The notes under the pieces are model-generated. The model was not told the DNA's origin. It saw nothing but the letters and a program-made list of their open reading frames with translations, and made no database searches. From Mucilaginibacter robiniae (GTDB lineage Bacteria > Bacteroidota > Bacteroidia > Sphingobacteriales > Sphingobacteriaceae): a stretch of DNA of 64,000 bases. The stretch covers positions 2,852,001-2,916,000 of the forward strand of contig NZ_CP051682.1 in NCBI RefSeq assembly GCF_012849215.1. Direction: 5' to 3'. Of this stretch, positions 27,948 to 36,739 are shown in pieces; the first letter of the stretch is position 1, and each line of letters begins with the position of its first letter. The translations under genes were made by a program, and so were the position numbers.

Positions 27948-28964
27948 ATGAGTGATTTAAAAAATATTATTGTTATAGGAGCATCGGCGGGCGGTTTAGC
28001 AGCTATTAAAGAGCTGTTGGCTATAGTGCCCGAAAATATGCCCGTAGCTATATTCATTGTAATGCATGTGGCGAAAGTATCATCGCCTCAAATTATAAAA
28101 ACGATACTCGAAAAACATACTTCTTATAACTTTTGTATTCCGGAAGACGGGGAAACCATACGGGAAGGAACTATTTATTTTGCACCACCTGATGTGCACA
28201 TGCTGATAAAGCCTGAACAAATACGCTTGATTAACGCGCCGCACGAAAACCGTTGGCGCCCATCTATTGATGTGCTTTTCCGGTCGGCTGCGGTAGCCTT
28301 TAATGCACGGGCTATCGGTATTATATTAACCGGCCTATTGGATGATGGTACTTCGGGCATGCAGGCTGTTAAGCGCAGCGGCGGTATTTGTATGGTGCAG
28401 GAACCGGTTGATGCAGAATTTCCAGACATGCCGGTTAGCGTATTAAACAATGTAGATGTAGATTACCGGGTACCTGTAGCCGAAATGGGTTATGTTTTAG
28501 CCGATATTTTTTCTAAACCTGCGGCATCGCCCGCTCCGGTACCTGAAGATATTAGGATAGAATCAGAAATAACAGAACGTATGACCAGTAATATAACTGA
28601 CCTGGAAAAAATCGGTACGCACAGCAATTACGTATGCCCGGATTGTGGGGGAGGGCTCTGGCAAATTAAAAATGAAAACGGTTTGCGTTACCGTTGCTAT
28701 ACCGGCCACGTATATACCGCAAACTTGCTGCTGGAAAAGCAAAATGAATCGCTCGAGGAATCGTTGTGGGTTTCAATACGGATGATGGAAGAACGCCGTA
28801 ACCTGCAATTAAACATGGCCTCGCAACAAAATGGCAAGGATAATAATATTCAGAAAGATCTGATAACAAAAGCTGAGGAGTTACGTATCCATATTGAACG
28901 GCTAAAAGAATTACTGATTTCTGTACATAACAATGCTTCAACTACGGATGAAGGATATTTGTAA
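27948..28964 (+). CDS. Stand-alone CheB-type methylesterase with C-terminal Cys motif
   Basis: A 338-residue protein. The CheB catalytic domain (1-190) carries S13 in GASAGG, H40 in FIVMHVAK and the Asp in TGLLDDGTSG. No receiver domain precedes it. The C-terminal part holds YVCPDCGGGL and a further YRCYTGH, a possible zinc site, then a helical tail. It is translationally spaced from the kinase by the hexanucleotide repeat. It probably removes methyl or amide groups from receptor-like proteins; no receptor is encoded here. Confidence 0.9.
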   Translation: MSDLKNIIVIGASAGGLAAIKELLAIVPENMPVAIFIVMHVAKVSSPQIIKTILEKHTSYNFCIPEDGETIREGTIYFAPPDVHMLIKPEQIRLINAPHENRWRPSIDVLFRSAAVAFNARAIGIILTGLLDDGTSGMQAVKRSGGICMVQEPVDAEFPDMPVSVLNNVDVDYRVPVAEMGYVLADIFSKPAASPAPVPEDIRIESEITERMTSNITDLEKIGTHSNYVCPDCGGGLWQIKNENGLRYRCYTGHVYTANLLLEKQNESLEESLWVSIRMMEERRNLQLNMASQQNGKDNNIQKDLITKAEELRIHIERLKELLISVHNNASTTDEGYL

Positions 28965-29042
28965 ATATCTGATTAAACCTCTGCTGGTAGAGTTAGTCAA
29001 AAACCCATTCTGCCTGCCTGCAATTTTAATGAATATAAGCTT

Positions 29043-29693
29043 ATGATTAATATTATCCTGGCCGAAGATCATAACATTGTCAGAGACGGCTTGAAGTCGG
29101 TACTGCATGATGGGCAAGATTTTGCTATTGTAGCGGAAGCCCGCAACGGTAAAGAAGTGATTGATTTTCTGGAAAGCGGCGGCCAGGCTGATATTCTGCT
29201 TACCGATATGACCATGCCTGTAATGGGCGGCCTGGAGCTAACCGAAAAGGTTACTCAAAGTTATGCTTCTGTTAGCGTGGTAGTTTTAAGTGCACTTGAT
29301 CATGAAAAATATGTAATGCAGGTTTTTAAAGCGGGAGCAGCCGCTTACCTGCTGAAAAGCGTAAGCACCGAAGAGTTGCATTTTGCCATTAAGCATGTAC
29401 AAGCTAATGGTAAGTACATTTGCTCGGAGCTTACCATGCGCTTTTTGGAGCGCATGATGGCCATGCCTGAGCCAGTTCCTTTGGAGATGGCTGCGGATGC
29501 CCAGTTTACCAGCCGTGAGATAGAGGTGTTGCAATTGATTGCCGATGGCTATACCAATCAGGAAATAGCCGATACACTGTTTACCAGCAAGCGCACCGTT
29601 GAAGGGCACCGCCAAGCCCTTATTGATAAAACGGGAGCTCGTAATACCCCCGCCCTTATTAAACTTGCTCTCCTGAATGGTATGATTAGTTAG
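29043..29693 (+). CDS. NarL/FixJ-type response regulator
   Basis: A 216-residue two-domain regulator: receiver domain with phosphoacceptor D55 (LLTDMTMPVMGG) and conserved Lys in YLLKSVS, then a LuxR-type helix-turn-helix (about 150-215, TSREIEVLQLIADGYTNQEIADTLFTSKRTVEGHRQ). It is the natural partner of the HisKA_3 kinase at 26324. It starts 78 bases after cheB. Confidence 0.92.
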   Translation: MINIILAEDHNIVRDGLKSVLHDGQDFAIVAEARNGKEVIDFLESGGQADILLTDMTMPVMGGLELTEKVTQSYASVSVVVLSALDHEKYVMQVFKAGAAAYLLKSVSTEELHFAIKHVQANGKYICSELTMRFLERMMAMPEPVPLEMAADAQFTSREIEVLQLIADGYTNQEIADTLFTSKRTVEGHRQALIDKTGARNTPALIKLALLNGMIS

Positions 29694-29820
29694 GCTTATA
29701 CATATTAAATTTAACTATTAATTTAAAATTAGGTATTTCCCGTATGCCTTTCTGGTGTTTTTACGTATAGAGTAGAAAAATACAAGCAGGTACCTTAGCT
29801 ATAAATTACAACCAATAGCT

Positions 29821-30117
29821 ATGAGTACTTTGCTAACCCCCATTTTACTGAATTTTCTAATTACTCAGGGTTATAGCTTTTGCCTCTCCAAAACGCAATG
29901 TGTTGAGGCTCATGATTTTGAAACCCTAATTACCCTGAAGCCGGTAAAATACCGGCCCGCTACCCGGCACCTGCCGCTGGGCTTTGACACTTACTTCTCA
30001 TTAAACCAGGAACCCCGCCAAATGGCCGAGGGCCTGATGGATACCTTGGTTATGGTGGATATACATCCGCTGGAGTTGAGAGATTACATTGGCTATTTCA
30101 GAAATAATATTAACTAA
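29821..30117 (+). CDS. Hypothetical protein, 98 residues
   Basis: No family recognised. The N-terminus is mildly hydrophobic (LLTPILLNFLITQGYSF) and the middle has RPATRHLPLGFDTYFSLNQEPRQMAEGLMDTLVMVDIHPLELRDYIGYF. It ends 4 bases before the start of the receiver protein on the same strand, so it is probably translated with it. The frame is supported by position and by codon use like its neighbours. The function is unknown. Confidence 0.6.
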   Translation: MSTLLTPILLNFLITQGYSFCLSKTQCVEAHDFETLITLKPVKYRPATRHLPLGFDTYFSLNQEPRQMAEGLMDTLVMVDIHPLELRDYIGYFRNNIN

Positions 30118-30121
30118 TACA

Positions 30122-30502
30122 ATGAGGAAGATTTTAATTCTGGACGATGATGCAGATATACTGGATGTGATGCAGGAAGCCTTGCAGTACGAAGGGTTTG
30201 AAGTGGCGGTAGCATCAGGTACTGATAATATCTTTTCATTACTGAACAAGCATCAGCCCGATTTGCTGATGGTTGATTACATTTTAAACGGCATTAACGG
30301 CGGCGAGCTTTGCCATCAGGTAAAAGCCGACCAGCATACCCGCCAGTTGCCGGTTATTATTGTATCAGCCTACCCCAAAGTTTTCAAATCATTAGGTTAT
30401 TACGGCTGCAATGCCTTTATGCCCAAGCCTTTTGATCTGGACGAACTCACCAGCACTATTACAAATCTTATTAATACATCATCTTATTCTATTACTATTT
30501 AA
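30122..30502 (+). CDS. Single-domain response regulator (receiver)
   Basis: A 126-residue CheY-like protein: MRKILILDDDADILDV start, phosphoacceptor D52 (LLMVDYILNG), conserved Lys in FMPKPFD. A longer frame starts at 30089, but ATG 30122 gives the exact receiver start. It has no output domain and must act through protein contact. It is followed after 10 bases by an SSB-like gene. Confidence 0.9.
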   Translation: MRKILILDDDADILDVMQEALQYEGFEVAVASGTDNIFSLLNKHQPDLLMVDYILNGINGGELCHQVKADQHTRQLPVIIVSAYPKVFKSLGYYGCNAFMPKPFDLDELTSTITNLINTSSYSITI

Positions 30503-30512
30503 GCTACAAATC

Positions 30513-30869
30513 ATGTTACTAAATAATACAGGCATCAACAAAGTGTTTTTGGTAGGGCAAATTGAAAAAGAACCCCGTTTACACAAAAATCAGGATAAAG
30601 AAGATGAGCTCTATTTTACGCTGGCTACCACCGAACAGATAAAAAAAGGGAATGATTACATAGAGCACATTGAGCTGCATTCGGTTAAAGTACCGGTAAC
30701 TCATTCGTGCATGAGTAATGTAACGCTTACCAAAGGTCAGCTGCTGCACGTTGCCGGCAAAATACAAACCAAAATGTGGGTAGATGACCTAAAGGTAAAA
30801 CGTTACAAAACCGAAATATTGGTGTTGCAACTGGAAGTATTAACAACCACTCCTGTGCCTACCTATTAA
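30513..30869 (+). CDS. SSB-family OB-fold protein, paralogue without acidic tail
   Basis: A 118-residue protein resembling the single-stranded DNA-binding protein OB fold (GINKVFLVGQIEKEPRLH, FTLATTEQIKKGNDYIEHIELHSVKVP, KGQLLHVAGKIQTKMW). Compared with the canonical ssb at 36305 it lacks the disordered C-terminus and the acidic DDLPF tip used to recruit repair proteins, and it is clearly diverged. ATG 30513 begins at the conserved GINKV. It lies 10 bases after a receiver gene, an odd neighbour for an SSB. Role unknown; perhaps ssDNA or RNA binding in a stress response. Confidence 0.8.
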   Translation: MLLNNTGINKVFLVGQIEKEPRLHKNQDKEDELYFTLATTEQIKKGNDYIEHIELHSVKVPVTHSCMSNVTLTKGQLLHVAGKIQTKMWVDDLKVKRYKTEILVLQLEVLTTTPVPTY

Positions 30870-30944
30870 GCCGGGCACTGGCGTGGAATGTTTTAAAGCA
30901 CCGTGTTGTATGAATAAACGGAAGCGGGGTTTTGCTTGCGGCCA

Positions 30945-31991
30945 TCAGGCCACTACCTCATAAATAACTACAGGTTGGGCTTTGTTTTTAAGCGTAACCT
31001 CGCCAATTTTTTCGCAGCTGAAGTTGCCTTTAACCTTCAGATAAGTTTCTTCGTTAATTACAATTTGGCCTGGTTTGGCAGCAGCCTGCAGGCGTTGTGC
31101 AGAATTAACCACATCGCCTATAACGGTATAATCTAGCCGTTTCAGCGATACCGACCCAATATTGCCCGATACCATCTCGCCAGAGTTGATACCGATAGAG
31201 ATTTGCGGCTGGTGGGCTTGGTTATCGCCAATGGTAATGGGCTGTACGTTGTCCAGCTGCTTTTTAATAGATAAGCCTACCTCTATGGCCCGGTCCAAAT
31301 GGTAATCACCCCTAAATACGGCCATTACGGCATCGCCTATAAATTTATCTACATGGCCGCCTTGGGCAATGATTTCTTTTACAATATCATCAAATAAGCT
31401 GTTGAGCAGGTTAACAACGGTGCCTGCCGGTACCCGCTCGGTAATAGCCGTAAAGCCGCATACATCCACAAACATTACCGTAGCATCCAGCAGTTCGCTT
31501 TTCATCAGGCTTTGCTCAAATTCTTTATGCGTCATGAAGTTGAGCACATGCTCATCTACATACATTTTCAGTATGTTGTTTTCCTGTATGGCTCTGATGG
31601 TTTGCTGCAGTTGCTTTACATGGTCGATGGTTTTTTGCATGGTACGGTCGAGGTCTTCAAAATCAACCGGCTTGCATACAAAATCAAAAGCGCCGCGGTT
31701 CATGGCAGTACGTATGTTCTGCATATCACCATAGGCTGATACCACTACTGCCTTTAGTACCGGATTAGCTTCGGGCAGGCGGCTCAGCAACGTAAGCCCA
31801 TCCATTACCGGCATATTAATGTCCGACAGAATAATGTCCAGATCCGGGTGGGCCTGTACCTGCTCCAGCGCTTCGGCACCATTGCGGGCAAACACAAACT
31901 CATACACATTCTCCCTTATTTTTCGGCGAAACTTTTGCCTCACCAGTATTTCCAGGTCTTCCTCATCGTCCACTACCAGTATTTTGGCCAT
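30945..31991 (-). CDS. Response regulator with class III adenylate cyclase domain
   Basis: A 348-residue fusion. The receiver domain (1-125) has D57 in IILSDINMPVMDG. A helical linker leads to a class III nucleotide cyclase domain (about 168-345) with metal Asp D176 (MFVDVCGF) and D220 (FIGDAVMAVF), base-selecting K216 and D287 (adenine-type), and transition-state N296 and R300. All catalytic positions are present, so cAMP production on phosphorylation is plausible. It overlaps the upstream receiver gene by one base and is co-transcribed with that gene and the kinase. Confidence 0.92.
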   Translation of the reverse strand: MAKILVVDDEEDLEILVRQKFRRKIRENVYEFVFARNGAEALEQVQAHPDLDIILSDINMPVMDGLTLLSRLPEANPVLKAVVVSAYGDMQNIRTAMNRGAFDFVCKPVDFEDLDRTMQKTIDHVKQLQQTIRAIQENNILKMYVDEHVLNFMTHKEFEQSLMKSELLDATVMFVDVCGFTAITERVPAGTVVNLLNSLFDDIVKEIIAQGGHVDKFIGDAVMAVFRGDYHLDRAIEVGLSIKKQLDNVQPITIGDNQAHQPQISIGINSGEMVSGNIGSVSLKRLDYTVIGDVVNSAQRLQAAAKPGQIVINEETYLKVKGNFSCEKIGEVTLKNKAQPVVIYEVVA

Positions 31992-32371
31992 TATGCAACA
32001 AAAATTTTAAGTTTTTCTTTTAAGAGGTTAAAATCAAGCGGCTTGGTTAGAAAATCATTAGCCCCGTTTTGCAACGCTTGCTGATGAGTTTCCTCGTCGC
32101 CATAAGCCGTTACCATCATGACCACAGGCGGCGGTGGCGCATTATAGTCATGTCGGATATGGTTTAACAGTTCCAGCCCGCTCATGCCAGGCATGTTAAT
32201 GTCAGACAGAATCAGTACGACTTCAGAAGGTTTTTCTTTCAAAAAATCCAGCGCCTGTTCGCCCGATAGGGCAAAGGTAAATTGCAACTCGCCGCTGCGT
32301 ATTTCTTTCCGGAACCGCTGTAAAAAAAGGGGCTGTACATCGGCCTCGTCATCAACAACCAGTATTTTCAT
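31991..32371 (-). CDS. Single-domain response regulator (receiver)
   Basis: A 126-residue CheY-like protein with MKILVVDDEADVQPLF, D57 in VLILSDINMPGMSG and Lys in FLTKPLD. It resembles the receiver of the cyclase fusion immediately downstream, and the pair probably arose by duplication. Its coding end overlaps the cyclase start by one base. It may be a phosphate sink or compete for the shared kinase. Confidence 0.92.
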   Translation of the reverse strand: MKILVVDDEADVQPLFLQRFRKEIRSGELQFTFALSGEQALDFLKEKPSEVVLILSDINMPGMSGLELLNHIRHDYNAPPPPVVMMVTAYGDEETHQQALQNGANDFLTKPLDFNLLKEKLKIFVA

Positions 32372-32406
32372 ATAGCTTCCTACAAATATATCAATAGTTA
32401 AAGGCT

Positions 32407-33720
32407 TTAAACCGGGAGGGTAATTAAAAATTCGGTGTATTCGCTTTCCTGTGTTTGAATGTCTATTTTGCCGCCATGCCCTTTCACAATAATATCATAA
32501 CTCAGTGATAAGCCTAAGCCGGTACCTTCGCCCGTAGGTTTGGTAGTGAAAAAAGGCTGCATAATTTTATCCCGAACTTCTTCCGGTATGCCTGTGCCGT
32601 TATCTTTAACTGAAATTAATATTTGGCTGCCCTGCTGGGTGGTAGTTACCGAAACTGTAGGCTGGTAATTGGCCAAACCTGTTTTTTGCTTTTGCTGCAC
32701 GGCATAAAAAGCATTGGTAAACAGGTTGAGCAACACGCGACCTACATCTTGCGCTACGGCATTAACCGGCGGCAAGTCAGGTGCCAGGTGCGATACCAGC
32801 GTCGCATTAAATAATTTGTCCTTAGCCCTTAAGCCATGATAAGCCAATCTTAAGTACTCATCGGCCAGCGTATTAATGTTGGTAGGCTCTTTTTGGCCGG
32901 TACTGGTACGGCTGTGCTGCAACATGCCTTTCACAATACTATCCGCACGTTTACCATGGTGGATGATTTTTTGCAGGTTCTGTTTAATATCAGCAGCAAT
33001 GGCTTCAACTTCTTCGATATCGCCTTTGGCCAGTTCGGCTTCCATTTCATCCAACAGTTCCATACTTACTTCCGAAAAGTTGTTGACGAAATTCAAAGGG
33101 TTTTGTATTTCGTGTGCAATACCCGCCGTTAGCTCACCCAATGAGGCCAGCTTTTCCTGGTGTATCAATTGGGCCTGTGTAGCTTTCAGCTCTTTCAATG
33201 TTTCTAGCAGCTCGTTTTTTTGCAGGGTGAGCTCGGAGGTGCGTTCGGCTACCAACACTTCTAGTTCGTTTTTTTGTTCAGATACAATTTCCAGTTCTTT
33301 CTGCTGCTTTTTAAAAAAAGCCGAACGGGCAAATATCCAGATGAATGCACCTACTACAGCAATCTGCAAGTAATCGTTCCATGAATCCCACCTCTCACTG
33401 TTTCCTAATATTAAATCGGCAAATCCATATAATAAAGTTGTGGCAACTAACGGAAGATGCGCATAAGCAAAAGGCCGAAAACGTGTTAGGTCGGGTTCAT
33501 TCTTGATAAATGAAACCATACCCAGTAACGTTAGTCCGGCTATAAAATCGCTAAACCAACCATGCAACATCGTATTAAGCCCTAAGGCTAATATAGCCGT
33601 GGTCCACAAGCCAACCCGGAGCAGGTTATTCCACTTAATATAGAGTAAAGGATCCTTTTTAAAGCTTTTTTGTATGTCCCGTATCAGCAAAAATGCTGCT
33701 ATGAAAGAAAAAATTTGCAT
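32407..33720 (-). CDS. Membrane sensor histidine kinase
   Basis: A 437-residue kinase. Several N-terminal hydrophobic segments (about 1-135) form an unknown sensor, followed by a long coiled coil (140-190), HisKA with H203 in GIAHEIQNPLNFVNNF, and HATPase (DNGTGIPEEV, GEGTGLGLSL). The HEIQNPLNFVNNF box is typical of Bacteroidota kinases that control cyclases and receivers in trans. It heads an operon with the receiver (gap 35 bases) and the cyclase, so it is their likely phosphodonor. Confidence 0.92.
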   Translation of the reverse strand: MQIFSFIAAFLLIRDIQKSFKKDPLLYIKWNNLLRVGLWTTAILALGLNTMLHGWFSDFIAGLTLLGMVSFIKNEPDLTRFRPFAYAHLPLVATTLLYGFADLILGNSERWDSWNDYLQIAVVGAFIWIFARSAFFKKQQKELEIVSEQKNELEVLVAERTSELTLQKNELLETLKELKATQAQLIHQEKLASLGELTAGIAHEIQNPLNFVNNFSEVSMELLDEMEAELAKGDIEEVEAIAADIKQNLQKIIHHGKRADSIVKGMLQHSRTSTGQKEPTNINTLADEYLRLAYHGLRAKDKLFNATLVSHLAPDLPPVNAVAQDVGRVLLNLFTNAFYAVQQKQKTGLANYQPTVSVTTTQQGSQILISVKDNGTGIPEEVRDKIMQPFFTTKPTGEGTGLGLSLSYDIIVKGHGGKIDIQTQESEYTEFLITLPV

Positions 33721-33890
33721 GCTGCTGCGATAATCTTAAGTTGAAATTAAAGGTAGGCAAGTATACCTTAACAATTTTAAGAATAACTCAGCAATTTGCA
33801 GCAGTAAGTTTGAAATTGTATCTGTAAAGGGCTACTTAACAATCAAATTTTAGTAATATTCTAAAGTGCGTAATTCAATTTTCTATTATA

Positions 33891-35405
33891 CTACTTCTTT
33901 CTAAACTCATAAGGTGTGTATTCCACAAAGTCCGATACTTTTACCTGCACGCTCTGAACTTTGTTGTTCTGCACCGTGAACGGGAAAACGGTGCGGCCAA
34001 ATTCAGGATCAGAAAATACAGCATAAAAGCGATTACCACCCAACGGTTGCAGGCGGGCAAACATACGCGGGTGATGTTCAAAGCGTACATCTAAATCATT
34101 AGCCTCACCTTTGCTGATGGTGAGATTGCCATAAAGTTCATTGCTATATTTGCCGGTATAATCATCAAGCGATAGGGTGGGTTTTAAATTCAGCATCACT
34201 GAATCACGCAGTTGCTTATCGCGTTGCTGCTCACGTGCCTGCCGGCTTTTGGCTTGGTTCAGGGCGGCATCGGTATAATCACGATAAGGCAACTTCAGGT
34301 AAGCATCTATAATTTCCAGGTTCAGCGTATTAATGAGTTCGTTTTGGTCATTGTTGGTTAAAATAACAATGCCCAGGTTTTCATCTGGCATTAAGGTTAC
34401 TGATGATACAAAGCCGTTTACACCACCTGTGTGCATAATCATGCGGTGGTTGCGATAGCCTTGTAAAAACCAGCCTAAACCGTAAGCCCGATACCCGCTT
34501 TCTACATCACTGCCTACCAGTTGCTGGGCTTGGCGGGGGGCTTGTATGGCAGCTGCCGGTATTACCTGCCGTCCGGCTACTTTACCATTATCTAACAGTG
34601 CCATTACCCATTTGCTCATATCACTAATAGATGAACTAATAGCACCGGCAGGCGCCAGGTTATCTAACTGTGCATATGGAATAGCAATCAGCCGGCCATC
34701 TACCAAAGTATGTGCTGCTGATTTGTTAAAAGAGGTAGCCAAATCTTTTGATAAGGCTACGGTGCTGCTCATACCTAAAGGTGCAAACAGGTTGCTTTTC
34801 AGGTAAGCTTCCCAAGGTTGCCCGGCGGCTTTTTCCAGTACTAATCCGGCGGTCAGGTATGCCGAATTAGTATAACCCCATTTGGTGCGGAAAGGATAAG
34901 CGGCTTTCACGTGTCCCATCTTTTCTATAATATCCTGCCGGGATAAATCAGTATTGTAAAAGGCAAAATCGCCTTGAAAAGTAGCAAAGCCAATACGATG
35001 ACTTAGCAAATCGCGGATGGTGGTCAACTCACCGGCTGTTTTATCGTTCAGCTTAAAATCAGGCAGGTATTTATTTACCTTATCATCTAACGATAGTTTG
35101 TGCTCATTTTGCAGCATAGCCAAAGCCGTTGCTGTAAAAGCTTTGGTGTTACTGCCAATCATGAACAAAGTATTCTCGTCGGTTTTATTAGCCAGCCCCA
35201 GCTCTTTAATGCCATAGCCTTTACGCAGTATAATGCGCCCATCTTTAACTACGCACACCGCCGCACCCGGAACGCGCCAGTTGGTAAGGGCCCGGTTAAT
35301 ATAATTATCAAGACTATCCGTTATAAAGCGGTTTCTGTTAACGTTTTGAGCAGATACAGATAGAGTAACACAGCAATAAAGGGCAAAAAGGTATATTTTT
35401 TTCAT
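33891..35405 (-). CDS. Serine hydrolase, class C beta-lactamase fold (DUF3471-like tail)
   Basis: An exported protein of 504 residues with a signal peptide (1-20). All three motifs are intact: S85-N-T-K88, Y178-T-N180, and H325-T-G in MHTGGVNGF. The last 100 residues form a lipocalin-like DUF3471 tail (SLDDYTGKYSNELYGNL). This class includes esterases and D-aminopeptidases; beta-lactam hydrolysis is not implied. Single gene. Compare the divergent relative at 10335, which lacks the third motif. Confidence 0.88.
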   Translation of the reverse strand: MKKIYLFALYCCVTLSVSAQNVNRNRFITDSLDNYINRALTNWRVPGAAVCVVKDGRIILRKGYGIKELGLANKTDENTLFMIGSNTKAFTATALAMLQNEHKLSLDDKVNKYLPDFKLNDKTAGELTTIRDLLSHRIGFATFQGDFAFYNTDLSRQDIIEKMGHVKAAYPFRTKWGYTNSAYLTAGLVLEKAAGQPWEAYLKSNLFAPLGMSSTVALSKDLATSFNKSAAHTLVDGRLIAIPYAQLDNLAPAGAISSSISDMSKWVMALLDNGKVAGRQVIPAAAIQAPRQAQQLVGSDVESGYRAYGLGWFLQGYRNHRMIMHTGGVNGFVSSVTLMPDENLGIVILTNNDQNELINTLNLEIIDAYLKLPYRDYTDAALNQAKSRQAREQQRDKQLRDSVMLNLKPTLSLDDYTGKYSNELYGNLTISKGEANDLDVRFEHHPRMFARLQPLGGNRFYAVFSDPEFGRTVFPFTVQNNKVQSVQVKVSDFVEYTPYEFRKK

Positions 35406-35938
35406 AGCATCAGGTAACCAGGAAAATTAATGCAACGTACTTGTTTAACGTAATTTTTAAAAGCACATTATTAAAATAAGTAGCATAAAAATTACCTACT
35501 ATGAACATGAAAATTTACGCCTGGGTTTTAAGTGTTTTCTGATGGGTGATAGGTTGATAGTGCTTTGTAATAAGATGATTAAATAATAAGTATTTTTATA
35601 TACTTAATAATTATGGCGCTAAGGTGCGTTGGTAATTATAATGCTGTAGAAATAATGTAAATGGTAGTAGAGTTAAAGGTTCGTTTAATTATATTTAAAA
35701 GGTGATAGCTTGATTTTGCGAAAATCATTATTTCACAGTATGAAATTTTTTGTAGAAAAATTTCATACTTTAATATTATAATATCGTGATTTTTATTTTT
35801 AAGTAATTGATTTGTAACGTAATATAGTAGATATGCTGGTAATACTATGATTTAGTAAATTGATACTTTTTGCATTTGTCAATTAGGTAAATTGCAACTA
35901 ATTAACATGCATCATTTATCATTTTCAAACTAAAGCTT
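35406..35938. other. A/T-rich non-coding stretch with two perfect hairpins
   Basis: Very A/T-rich, with no gene seen. Two adjacent perfect inverted repeats stand out at 35711-35727 and 35737-35769; the rest has no recognised element. Confidence 0.5.
35711..35769. repeat. Pair of adjacent perfect hairpins
   Basis: Hairpin 1 is TGATTTT-GCG-AAAATCA (35711-35727, 7-bp stem). Hairpin 2 is a 14-bp perfect stem (35737-35750 with 35756-35769) with loop TGTAG. They are 9 bases apart and about 170 bases upstream of a tiny membrane-protein ORF. Confidence 0.6.
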
Positions 35939-36088
35939 ATGAGTGCACTATCCAATAACATTAGTTCTAATGATTTGCATCCTAAAGATAAGCAAGGCGC
36001 TTATTATTTACTAGCTTTATGGCTAATGGCTGTATTGCTATTTTTATCAGCCTATTACGATGATATTTTATCATCTGTTTTGCGTTAG
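35939..36088 (+). CDS. Small membrane protein, 49 residues
   Basis: ATG 35939 to TAG 36086-36088. A hydrophilic start (MSALSNNISSNDLHPKDKQG) is followed by one hydrophobic segment (YYLLALWLMAVLLFLSAYY, residues 22-40) and a short tail with DD. No family was recognised. It stands alone in a large intergenic region downstream of two hairpins. The clear membrane segment makes a chance ORF less likely. Confidence 0.5.
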   Translation: MSALSNNISSNDLHPKDKQGAYYLLALWLMAVLLFLSAYYDDILSSVLR

Positions 36089-36243
36089 TTTAACCACAGG
36101 TTGTATGAAGCTTTAGCTTCTATAGCGTATGGCAAGTTGCCCTGCAGGTAAATTAACTATTATAATATAAAAGCTACCTAGGATGCACAAAGGCATTTGT
36201 ACCGGGTTATAGATTAACGGAGTACTTGAATGCTAAAAATCAA

Positions 36244-36274
36244 AAAAGCCCTGGCATATATGTCAGGGCTTTTT
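36244..36274. terminator. Terminator after ssb
   Basis: A 13-bp stem with one G-U pair (36244-36256 with 36261-36273) and loop TATA, with core AAAAGCCCTGGCA. It has T-runs on both strands and ends the minus-strand mutY-ssb transcript; it could also stop the small membrane-protein transcript. Confidence 0.8.
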
Positions 36275-36304
36275 ATGTTATAAAGCTGGAGAGACGGGCA
36301 GTAT

Positions 36305-36736
36305 TTAGAATGGGAGATCGTCGGCATCAGTCATGGTATCATAACTGTCAGTACTTTCATCGTGTTTAGAAGCCTGACGAGAGGCTACACCTTCCAGTTC
36401 AAAATCACTTTTACGACCCAGCATAGTAAAGTTTTCAGCTACTACTTCAGTAGTGAATTTTTTTACACCGCCTTTGTCTTCAAAAGAACGGGTTCGAAGT
36501 TTGCCTTCAATATACACGAGTTTACCCTTTTGCAGGTATTTGGCAGCAACATCGGCTAAGCCACGCCACATTACAATGTTATGCCATTCAGTTTGTTCAA
36601 TTTTACGGCCGTCTTTATTAAAACTTTCCGAAGTAGCCAATGGAAAACTAGCTACTGATACGCCGCCTTCCAGATGACGCACTTCAGGGTCTTTACCCAA
36701 GTGGCCCACTAAAATTACTTTGTTTATTCCAGACAT
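36305..36736 (-). CDS. ssb: Single-stranded DNA-binding protein
   Basis: Canonical bacterial SSB of 143 residues that coats ssDNA in replication and repair. OB fold: MSGINKVILVGHLGKDPEVRH, EWHNIVMWRGLADVAAKYLQKG, VYIEGKLRTRSFEDKGGVKKF. A low-complexity linker leads to the acidic tip DADDLPF that binds partner proteins. It begins 3 bases after the mutY stop on the same strand. Confidence 0.95.
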   Translation of the reverse strand: MSGINKVILVGHLGKDPEVRHLEGGVSVASFPLATSESFNKDGRKIEQTEWHNIVMWRGLADVAAKYLQKGKLVYIEGKLRTRSFEDKGGVKKFTTEVVAENFTMLGRKSDFELEGVASRQASKHDESTDSYDTMTDADDLPF

Positions 36737-36739
36737 GTT

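Noticed and set aside
33891..35405. Antibiotic-resistance beta-lactamase
   Set aside because: The DUF3471-like tail and overall family point to an esterase or peptidase; motifs alone do not show beta-lactam hydrolysis.
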